From JANQQN01 sp964519665 (lineage in GTDB: Bacteria > Myxococcota > Kuafuiibacteriia > Kuafuiibacteriales > Kuafuiibacteriaceae), in assembly GCA_964519665.1 (NCBI GenBank), contig CAZFIV010000005.1:106170-170169 (forward strand): a stretch of 64,000 nt of DNA. Direction: 5' to 3'. The notes beneath the pieces were generated by a model, which was given only the letters and a program-made list of their open reading frames with translations, was not told the DNA's origin and searched no databases. Below, in pieces: positions 27,662-35,449 of this stretch (the first letter of the stretch is position 1; each line of letters starts with the position of its first letter). Position numbers and translations under genes: made by a program.

Positions 27662-28110
27662 TTCGAACCCTTCTCTCGGGCCCTTCGTTTGGCGGTCTCG
27701 AGAGGGTCGGTGACCATCCCCATCTTGGCGACCCCGGCTCGCTTCACGACGGCCATCACGTCGATGACAAAGCCATATTCCAACGCGCGGTCGGCGTGCA
27801 GGTACAGCTCCTTTTCTTTCTGGAGCTTCCCGTTGGTCTTGAGCTTCGTTTCCAGCTCGGCGAACGGGATCGGGTTCTCGGGATTCGAGCCAATAAAGAT
27901 CCGCTTGTCTTTGGTCAGGGTCAGGACAAGCTTCTTTTCGTCGCCCCCGAGCGCTTTCGCTTGAGTCTTCGGAAGGTCGACCTCGACACCCTGGGTAATC
28001 AGGGGAGCGGTGACCATAAAGATGATCAAGAGAACCAACATCACGTCGACCATCGGGGTCACGTTGATGTCGGACATCGCCCGGCGTTGATTGCTGCTGC
28101 CCATGCCCAT
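27658..28110 (-). CDS. tolR: Biopolymer transporter ExbD/TolR
   Basis: 150 residues with a single membrane helix (DVMLVLLIIFMVTAPLI) bearing the conserved proton-channel Asp22 just after INVTPMV, and a periplasmic domain. It forms with TolQ the proton-driven motor of the Tol-Pal machine. Twenty bases follow tolQ; the stop overlaps tolA. Confidence 0.94.
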   Translation of the reverse strand: MGMGSSNQRRAMSDINVTPMVDVMLVLLIIFMVTAPLITQGVEVDLPKTQAKALGGDEKKLVLTLTKDKRIFIGSNPENPIPFAELETKLKTNGKLQKEKELYLHADRALEYGFVIDVMAVVKRAGVAKMGMVTDPLETAKRRAREKGSK

Positions 28111-28130
28111 CGGGAGCTCCTCGCTTCAGC

Positions 28131-28895
28131 TCACTTGAAGAAGTGTCGTTTGACGATATTCAAAAAGTCGGCCGAGAACGAGTCCATCTCACCTTCCAGA
28201 ATTCGTATCCGAGCCAGGAAAAAGTTGTAGGCAATCACGGCCGGAATCGCGGCCGCAAGGCCCGCCGCGGTGGCGATCAGGGCTTCCGAGATCCCCGGCG
28301 CGACGGTCGCCAGGTTTGCGGACCCCTGCTGGCCGATCTCGTGAAAGGACTTCATGATCCCCCACACCGTTCCGAACAGGCCGATGAAGGGGCCGGTGGA
28401 ACCGACGGTGGCGAGGAACGGGGTCATGCTTTCCATCGCGGTGGCCTCGGCGCTGGCGCTCCGACGCAGGGCGCGTTCGACGTTCTCGATGCCTCCGCCG
28501 ATGTCGTCTTCACCCGACCGCTTCTTCAGCCGGGCGAGCTCGACGTAGCCGGAACGGAACACCTGCGCGACGGGCGATCGAAGGTAAACGTCGGACTCTT
28601 GATACATCTCGTCGAGCCGTTTCGCTTCCCAAAACGCGTTCAGGAACCGTTCGGATTCCACTCGGGCGCGCCGAAGGTAGAGCGACTTCTGGACGATGAT
28701 CGCCCAGCTCACGACCGAAAATATCAACAGAATCGCAAGGGTGGCGATACCTACGGGACCCGAGTGAGTGATGCTGTCGAGCCACGACAGGTCGAGGGCC
28801 GGTTCTCCGTTGGTGGACGGGCCCGACTGACCCGCCAGGGCCTCCAGCGTCGTGAGGCTGACGTCAATGAAATGAGGACCGTACGCGCCCGCCAT
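28131..28895 (-). CDS. tolQ: MotA/TolQ/ExbB proton channel protein
   Basis: 254 residues with three membrane helices: LATLAILLIFSVVSWAIIVQ, then after a cytoplasmic loop TPFLATVGSTGPFIGLFGTV and EALIATAAGLAAAIPAVIAY. The last two carry the polar Thr positions of the ion path. First gene of the tol-pal operon; diverges from a lipoprotein gene, so the promoter is in 28896-29112. Confidence 0.94.
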   Translation of the reverse strand: MAGAYGPHFIDVSLTTLEALAGQSGPSTNGEPALDLSWLDSITHSGPVGIATLAILLIFSVVSWAIIVQKSLYLRRARVESERFLNAFWEAKRLDEMYQESDVYLRSPVAQVFRSGYVELARLKKRSGEDDIGGGIENVERALRRSASAEATAMESMTPFLATVGSTGPFIGLFGTVWGIMKSFHEIGQQGSANLATVAPGISEALIATAAGLAAAIPAVIAYNFFLARIRILEGEMDSFSADFLNIVKRHFFK

Positions 28896-29112
28896 GGTGA
28901 GCGGCGGGTATCATGGGGTCGCAGGTCTGACAACTGTGTCGCTCTCGGGGCCGCAGAGGGCGACCCCACGGAGCGCGAAGACCGTGTTGCGCATGTGGTC
29001 CGCCTGTTGCAGCGTCACGATGCCTATGGGCGCGATGCTCACTCCCCGCGCGAGTCCCCGAGCGCCGAATGGTTGGGGCGAGCCGGCGCGCGCACGGTCC
29101 CCCGTCCGAACG

Positions 29113-30393
29113 ATGGTCGGCGCGGCGCTCGCAACGGTGTTCGTAGCGGTGGGGGCCATCGGTTACAGCGCGTGCGGAGAAGACGCCGGCAACGGCGGTT
29201 TCGGGCTCGAACTCAGCTTTCAGGTCGCGTCCGAAGGCACTTTGGCCGATTTTTCGTGCGCCGCGTTCACCCAGGTCGACCGCTTCGAGGTCACCGTGGT
29301 GGGTCAAGATTCACTCGCCGTCCTTCCCGGATATCCCGTGTCGAGCGGCTGTCAGCCCGACCCAGTGTTCATCTCCGGCATCCAACCGGGACGCTATTCG
29401 GTCGAAGTCGTCGCCTGGGGTCCTCTCGGAGAGGTCACGGACGCCGTTTTGTTCTCGGGGCAGCGTGACTTTACGTTTCCTCGAAGCGAGCCGTTGGCGG
29501 TGGTTCTCGAGCCCGAAGTCAGCTTCCTGGAGCTCGACTGGACGTTCGGTGACGACGGTCTGGCTCTGTGCGGAACCCAGATCGACAGCGTAGAGGTCGC
29601 TATCGAAGGTGTGGACGGATTCGGTGCCTACGTGGCCAGATTCGGGTGCACTCAAACCCCAGTGCGAGTTCCCCGCCCCTTTGTCGCGCAGGAGTATTTC
29701 ATTCGGATCGAGGCATTTTCGCCCCAGGACGAACTCCGCCTGTTTGTTCACGCCGATCGGCGCTTCCTCGTCCGGGGTGAAAACCGCTACCTGGCCGTCC
29801 TCGAACCCCTCGGCGGTCGAATCATCGTCGACTGGCGGTTCGCTATCGGAACCGACGCGCTGACCGACTGTGCTGCCGGCGTTGTAGACGTCGACGAGGT
29901 GGCCATACAGGTGTTCAGCCGCGACGTGGTGGGGTTGGTCGATACGGCGACCGTGTCCTGCACGATGGCGCCGTTCGGCCTGGATGGCAATCGGTACGCG
30001 CAAGGCCGCCTGCTCCGGATCGTGGCCCGGGCTGAAGGCAAGCACCGCTTTGTTGGTGCCCACGACGTTGTGATGCCGGCCGGCGATCTCGACACCGGGC
30101 AGCTCACCCTGGATGCCGTCGGCAGCGCGGTTCTCACCGCCACCGTTCGAACGGCCACCTGCTCTGAAGCGGGAGTGACCGGTTATGCGGTGAGTGTGAC
30201 TGGACCCTTTGATTTTTCGGAAAACACGCTGGTGCTGTCCCCCTCGGAGCCATCAGTCGAGCTGTCTGGTCTTCCCTACGGACCGTACGACATCGAGCTC
30301 GAGCAGCAAGCGGCCGGAGGTATTCAGTGCCGAGCGCGCGGTCGTCGGTTTATCGGTCAACGAAACAACGACTGGGCGCCCTTCGAGTTTTGA
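29113..30393 (+). CDS. Predicted lipoprotein of unknown function with repeated beta domains
   Basis: 426 residues from ATG 29113, chosen because it gives a lipobox (VGAIGYSAC-G). The open frame extends upstream but without protein-like composition. The mature part is all-beta looking with three related segments, each with a strand-rich unit ending near a Cys: VDRFEVTVVG with SSGCQPDP, IDSVEVAIEG with ARFGCTQTP, and VDEVAIQVFS with TVSCTMAP. Each is followed by a line such as ILEPEVSFLELDWTFGDDG or LEPLGGRIIVDWRF. Thus it appears to be a three-fold domain repeat. No known family recognised. It precedes the NRPS gene by 231 bases on the same strand. Confidence 0.75.
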   Translation: MVGAALATVFVAVGAIGYSACGEDAGNGGFGLELSFQVASEGTLADFSCAAFTQVDRFEVTVVGQDSLAVLPGYPVSSGCQPDPVFISGIQPGRYSVEVVAWGPLGEVTDAVLFSGQRDFTFPRSEPLAVVLEPEVSFLELDWTFGDDGLALCGTQIDSVEVAIEGVDGFGAYVARFGCTQTPVRVPRPFVAQEYFIRIEAFSPQDELRLFVHADRRFLVRGENRYLAVLEPLGGRIIVDWRFAIGTDALTDCAAGVVDVDEVAIQVFSRDVVGLVDTATVSCTMAPFGLDGNRYAQGRLLRIVARAEGKHRFVGAHDVVMPAGDLDTGQLTLDAVGSAVLTATVRTATCSEAGVTGYAVSVTGPFDFSENTLVLSPSEPSVELSGLPYGPYDIELEQQAAGGIQCRARGRRFIGQRNNDWAPFEF

Positions 30394-30486
30394 TACGGAC
30401 GCTCTGGTCTGACCCCCGACCGATCGGACGGATCTGATCGTTCTGACACGTTTGACCACGTCCGACCGCGGCCGAGCTCGTCTGAC

Positions 30487-30549
30487 GGACGTTTGGTGGG
30501 CCTCTGATGGACGTTTCGTGGACGTTTCGCGGACGTTTGGCGGACGTTT
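30487..30549. promoter_or_regulatory. Five helically phased GGACGTTT boxes upstream of the NRPS gene
   Basis: GGACGTTT occurs at 30487, 30509, 30520, 30531 and 30542, spacings 22, 11, 11 and 11. All steps are multiples of 11, about one DNA turn, so all copies face the same side. They lie 76-138 bases before the NRPS start codon, where activator or repressor sites belong. The intergenic stretch 30394-30624 is otherwise empty. No protein is known to me for this box. Confidence 0.6.
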
Positions 30550-30624
30550 CTGTACGGGACAGGCGCGATGGCCTCGGCGGGGGTTTGGTTCCTCTTCGGC
30601 GGCGTACCGCTGTAGGCTCGCCGA

Positions 30625-33600
30625 GTGAACGCAGAGGCGGAAACATCTCAAGCAGTGACGTGCTACGTCATCGGGGCTGACACGTTGCTGGTGGAGTGCA
30701 GCGAGCGGCTTCTCGAAGCGGGCTTCACCATCGAGGGGGTCATCACGGCGGCTCCCGCGCTCGTCGACTGGGCCCAAGACCGGGGGCTGAAAGTTATCGA
30801 CGAGTCGGGTGATTACAAGAAGATCCTCGCCGCGGAGCCTTTTGACTACCTGTTCAGCATCACTCATCTGAAGTTGATCCCGAGCGATGTTCTGTCGCTC
30901 GCGCGCAAGGCGTCCATCAACTTTCACGATGGTCCTCTGCCTCGATACGCTGGCTTGAATACGCCGGCATGGGCGCTGCTCAATCAGGAGAGCGAGTACG
31001 GCATTACCTGGCACATCATGACGCCAGGGGTCGACGAAGGGGACATTCTCGCCCAGCGGGTTTTCGAAATTGGCGCTGGCGAAACTTCCCTCAGCTTGAA
31101 CACGAAGAACTTCGCGGTGGCCCTAGAGAGCTTCGAAGCTCTCCTGCCCGCGCTCAAAGAGGGTGCGGCGCCGCGTACACCGCAGTCACGCGAAGGACGG
31201 CAGGTCTTCCTGCGAAGTCAGCGTCCGGCTGCGGCCTCGGTGCTCGACTTTTCGACCTCTTCGGCCGCGGAGGTCGACGCGACCGTTCGGGCGCTGAATT
31301 TTGGGCGTTACGCCAATAACCTGGCTACGCCGAAAATCTTCGCGGGCGACCATCGCGCCTGCGTCCTCGCCGTCGACGTCGTCGAGCATGAGGGTTCAGA
31401 AGGGCCAGGCACGATCTTGGCGATCGATGGAGGCCTGAAGGTCAAGTGTGCGGAGGGCGCCGTCGAGCTGACGGAGCTCTGGTCGCTGACCGGCCGCGAC
31501 CTTCCCGTTTCCGAGTTCGTGACGGTCGCTGGGCTCGCCGTCGGGCAGCGGCTCGACGTTCCTAGCCCGGAGTTGCAGGCCCGCTTGACCGACGTCAACA
31601 CGGTATTGGCCAAGGCCGAGCCCTTCTGGCTCCGGCGCCTCAGCGACCTCGTGCCGGCTCAGCTGTCGTTCGGCGCCAGCGCGCCGGCGCCCGAGATTCG
31701 CTATGAGGCCCGCGCCTTCGAGCTGCCGACCAATTTCTCGGCGTCGGTCGAGGGGCAGGGGGTGGCCGGAGTGCTCGCTGGTTTTGTCGCATACCTCGGG
31801 CGTACGAACGCGCAAGACCGCTTTCATCTGACGTTCTCGGATGCCGCCCTGGCGGCCGAGCTCGCCGACCTCAACGGGTGGATCAGTACCGACGTTCCGT
31901 TCCAATGCGAGCTGGACTTCGAGTCGCCCTTCGAACGGGTCCAAGCGCAGGTGACCGGTGAGCTCGACAAGGTTCGGCAAAAGAGGGGCTTCCTTCGAGA
32001 CCTGGTGAGCCGTCATCCCAATCTGACTCAGAACGCGGAGCTGGCGGCCGGTCGGTTGGTGCCCCTCGGAGCGGCGGTCGCCTCTGAACCGACGGCGTAC
32101 CGGCCGACGACGTGGTCGGCCCTGTCGTTCGTGGTCAGCCCGGATGGAGGCCAGGTTGCTCTGGTTTACGATGCCGTCGCGGTCTCCGCGGCGCAGGTGG
32201 AGCGTTTCGAGCAGCAGTTCAACGCGTTTTTGAGCAATCTGGCGGAGGAGCCGACCAAGCGACTGGCCGACATCGACCTCCTGTCGACCGAAGAGCGGCG
32301 GCTCATCCTCCGGGAGTGGAATCAGACCGAGCGGCCAGTGCCCGTCGACGGCACGATTCACCGACTGTTCGAGGCGCAGGTCGAGCAGACCCCCGACGCC
32401 GAGGCGCTGGTGTTCGAGGGACAGAGCCTCAGCTACGCGGAACTGAATCGGCGCTCGAATCAGCTGGCTCAGCATCTACGTCGCCGGGGGGTAGGGGCCG
32501 GCACCCTGGTCGGGATCTATGTCGAGCGCTCCGTCGAGATGATGGTCAGCATCTTGGCGACCCTCAAGGCGGGTGGCGCTTACGTGCCGCTCGACCCGGA
32601 TTATCCGCACGACCGGATCGCCTACATGATCGCGGACTCCCGAGTGCCGGTCATTTTGACCCAGCAGAAGCTGTCGGCGAGATTGCCACCGCACACCGCG
32701 GATGTGGTTCGGGTCGACAGCGACTGGATCGATATCGGGCGCCACGACGACCGCAATCTCACCTCGGTCAGCGTCAGCAGCGACCTCTGCTACGTGATCT
32801 ACACTTCCGGGTCCACGGGCAAGCCGAAGGGCGTGATGCTCGAGCACCGCAACGTGGTCAACTTCTTCGTCGGGATGGACGACCGCATTCCCCACGACCC
32901 GCCCGGCACCTGGTTGGCGGTGACCAGTCTGTCGTTCGACATCTCGGTTCTCGAGCTGTTTTGGACGCTGTGCCGAGGCTTCAAAGTCGTGCTCTACCGA
33001 GACCGAGCCCGCGAGAAAAAGACTCGTCCGCCCGTCGCGTACACTCGTGGCATGGACTTCGGCCTCTTCATGTGGGGCAACGACGACGCCGAGGGTCGCG
33101 ACAAATACAAGCTGATGCTCGAGGGCGCTAAGTTCTTCGACCAGCACGGCTTCGCGTCGGTGTGGACGCCGGAGCGGCACTTTCACGCCTTCGGAGGCCC
33201 CTACCCGAACCCCTCGGTGACCGGAGCGGCGATCGCGGCGGTCACCAAGAGCATCTCGGTGCGATCGGGATCGTGCGTGTCGCCGCTGCACCACCCGGTT
33301 CGGATCGCTGAAGAGTGGGCGGTCATCGACAATCTGACGAACGGTCGGGCGGGGCTATCGTTCGCCTCCGGCTGGCAGCCCAACGACTTCGTCCTTCGGC
33401 CCGAGAACTTCAAGGAGTCGAAGAAGGTCATGGTCGAGCAGATCGACATCGTTCGCCGGTTATGGCGGGGGGATGCGGTCGACTTCGAGAACCCGATGGG
33501 CCAGATGGTGCCTATCCGGTCGCTGCCGCGCCCGGTGCAAAAAGAGCTGCCGATCTGGGTCACCACCGCGGGCAACCCCGAAACCTACAAAGTGGCGGGG

Positions 33601-35337
33601 CGGACCGGTGCCAACGTCTTGACCCACCTGTTGGGCCAGGACGTCGACGAGGTGGCGGGCAAGATCAAGCTCTACCGCGAAGCGCGCGCCGAGGCGGGAC
33701 TCGACCCCGCGAAGGGTATCGTGACCTTGATGCTGCACACCTTCGTGGGCGAAGACCGCGACGAGGTTCGCGAGATCGTTCGCCAGCCGCTGAAGGACTA
33801 CCTCGGCAGCTCGGTGGCGCTCGTCAAAGGCTTTGCGTGGGCCTTCCCGGCGTTCAAGCGTCCGAAGGGTGAAGAAGCTCGTCCGGCCGACATCGACCTG
33901 TCGAGCCTGTCGCAAGAAGAACTCGACGCGATCCTCGACTTCGCGTTCACCCGATACTTCGACGAGAGCGGCTTGTTCGGCACGATCGACGAGTGCATCG
34001 AGATGGTCGACACGCTCAAGGCGCGCGACGTCGACGAGATCGCATGCCTGCTCGACTTCGGCGTTCCGACCGACGCGATCATGGGAAGCCTGCCTCGAAT
34101 CGCCGAGCTCAAGCACCTCGCAAACGAGAAGCCGCCCGTCGACGACGTCGACTACGGCTTTGCGGCCCAGGTGAAGCGACACCAGGTCACTCACCTGCAG
34201 TGCACACCCTCGATGGCTCGCATGCTCCTGATGACCGATGAGAACAAAGCGGCGTTGGCGACCATTCAGCACATGATGGTCGGCGGCGAGGCTTTCCCGC
34301 CCGAGCTTGCGAAGGCGCTCACCGAAACGATCCCGGGCACGGTGACCAACATGTACGGGCCGACCGAGACCACCATTTGGTCTTCGACCTATCGACTCGA
34401 GCGTATCGAAGGGGCGCCGCCGGTTTCAATTCCGACCTCGATTCCGATCGGAACGCCGATCGCCAACACCCAACTGTACGTGCTCGACAAACACCGTCAG
34501 CCGGTCCCGCTGGGGGTCGCGGGTGAGCTGTACATCGGCGGGCTCGGCGTTGCGCGCGGGTACCACGAGCGGCCCGAGCTCACCGCGGACCGGTTCGTTC
34601 CCAATCCCTTCGTGAGCGACGCTCGAAAGATGTACCGTACGGGCGACCTCGTGCGGTGGCGGGCCGACGGCATCGTCGAGTTCATGGGGCGGATCGACCA
34701 CCAGGTCAAAATCCGCGGCTACCGGATCGAGCTCGGCGAGATCGAAGCCCGGATCATCGAAAACGAAGGGGTCCGGGAGTGTGTGTGTATCGTCCGAGAA
34801 GACGTACCCGGTGACCAACGCCTGGTGGCTTACGTCGTCTCGGCGCAGGGCGCCCTCGACACTCAGGCCATCCGGGACCGCTGCCGAAAAGTGCTGCCCG
34901 AGTTCATGGTACCGGCGGCGGTCGTGCCGATGACCCGGATGCCGCTGACGGCGAACGGAAAGGTCGACCGCAAGCAGCTGCCGCCGCCGGAGCAGGTGCG
35001 CTCCACTCAGGTCGAGGTCGAGCACGTCGCGCCCGAAAGCGACCTCGAGAATCAACTCGTCGCCCTGTGGAAAGAGACGCTCGGTCTCGAGCAGGTCGGG
35101 GTCGAAGACAACTTCTTCGACATCGGTGGGCACTCGCTGTTGGTGGTGCGAATGCACCGTCGCTTGCAGCAGGTCGTGGAGTCCCCGGTGTCGCTGACCG
35201 ACCTGTTCCGGTTCCCCACCATCCGGTCCTTTTCCAGCTTCCTGGCCGACGGCTCGTCGGAGACCACGCAGCAGGCGGCGGACCGGGGAAGCAAGCGCCT
35301 CGAAATGATGAAACGGCGCCGGCGGCCTCGGGCTTAA
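30625..35337 (+). CDS. Hybrid NRPS loading protein: formyltransferase, partial C, adenylation domain with inserted luciferase-like monooxygenase, carrier
   Basis: 1570 residues. (a) 10-310, formyl-THF-dependent formyltransferase like Fmt: catalytic Asn99, His101 (INFHDGPLP) and Asp137 (VDEGD) are all present, spaced as in Fmt. (b) 330-560, a C-terminal condensation half without an HHxxxDG. (c) 580-808 and 1166-1450, one adenylation domain split after A4 (FDIS, 771) and resumed before A5 (NMYGPTETT, 1242); A3 YTSGSTGKPKG, A7 YRTGDL and A10 Lys1446 are intact. The specificity positions read D-I-L-Q-M-G-M-I-W-K, close to the glycine code. (d) 809-1165, MupA/Atu3671-type FMN monooxygenase (MDFGLFMWGND, FASVWTPERHFHAFGG). 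(e) carrier Ser1504 (DIGGHSLLV). Predicted to load and formylate glycine and oxidise it; no condensation partner upstream. GTG start. Confidence 0.9.
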   Translation: MNAEAETSQAVTCYVIGADTLLVECSERLLEAGFTIEGVITAAPALVDWAQDRGLKVIDESGDYKKILAAEPFDYLFSITHLKLIPSDVLSLARKASINFHDGPLPRYAGLNTPAWALLNQESEYGITWHIMTPGVDEGDILAQRVFEIGAGETSLSLNTKNFAVALESFEALLPALKEGAAPRTPQSREGRQVFLRSQRPAAASVLDFSTSSAAEVDATVRALNFGRYANNLATPKIFAGDHRACVLAVDVVEHEGSEGPGTILAIDGGLKVKCAEGAVELTELWSLTGRDLPVSEFVTVAGLAVGQRLDVPSPELQARLTDVNTVLAKAEPFWLRRLSDLVPAQLSFGASAPAPEIRYEARAFELPTNFSASVEGQGVAGVLAGFVAYLGRTNAQDRFHLTFSDAALAAELADLNGWISTDVPFQCELDFESPFERVQAQVTGELDKVRQKRGFLRDLVSRHPNLTQNAELAAGRLVPLGAAVASEPTAYRPTTWSALSFVVSPDGGQVALVYDAVAVSAAQVERFEQQFNAFLSNLAEEPTKRLADIDLLSTEERRLILREWNQTERPVPVDGTIHRLFEAQVEQTPDAEALVFEGQSLSYAELNRRSNQLAQHLRRRGVGAGTLVGIYVERSVEMMVSILATLKAGGAYVPLDPDYPHDRIAYMIADSRVPVILTQQKLSARLPPHTADVVRVDSDWIDIGRHDDRNLTSVSVSSDLCYVIYTSGSTGKPKGVMLEHRNVVNFFVGMDDRIPHDPPGTWLAVTSLSFDISVLELFWTLCRGFKVVLYRDRAREKKTRPPVAYTRGMDFGLFMWGNDDAEGRDKYKLMLEGAKFFDQHGFASVWTPERHFHAFGGPYPNPSVTGAAIAAVTKSISVRSGSCVSPLHHPVRIAEEWAVIDNLTNGRAGLSFASGWQPNDFVLRPENFKESKKVMVEQIDIVRRLWRGDAVDFENPMGQMVPIRSLPRPVQKELPIWVTTAGNPETYKVAGRTGANVLTHLLGQDVDEVAGKIKLYREARAEAGLDPAKGIVTLMLHTFVGEDRDEVREIVRQPLKDYLGSSVALVKGFAWAFPAFKRPKGEEARPADIDLSSLSQEELDAILDFAFTRYFDESGLFGTIDECIEMVDTLKARDVDEIACLLDFGVPTDAIMGSLPRIAELKHLANEKPPVDDVDYGFAAQVKRHQVTHLQCTPSMARMLLMTDENKAALATIQHMMVGGEAFPPELAKALTETIPGTVTNMYGPTETTIWSSTYRLERIEGAPPVSIPTSIPIGTPIANTQLYVLDKHRQPVPLGVAGELYIGGLGVARGYHERPELTADRFVPNPFVSDARKMYRTGDLVRWRADGIVEFMGRIDHQVKIRGYRIELGEIEARIIENEGVRECVCIVREDVPGDQRLVAYVVSAQGALDTQAIRDRCRKVLPEFMVPAAVVPMTRMPLTANGKVDRKQLPPPEQVRSTQVEVEHVAPESDLENQLVALWKETLGLEQVGVEDNFFDIGGHSLLVVRMHRRLQQVVESPVSLTDLFRFPTIRSFSSFLADGSSETTQQAADRGSKRLEMMKRRRRPRA

Positions 35338-35449
35338 CGAAGCTCGAGGGCCGAAGGACCGCGCAGAAACGCGTCACAGATACACGTCACCGAGAAACGT
35401 GGTCGGCCGATGGGCCGCGACGACTTGAACGACAGTCTAGAGGGTCACG

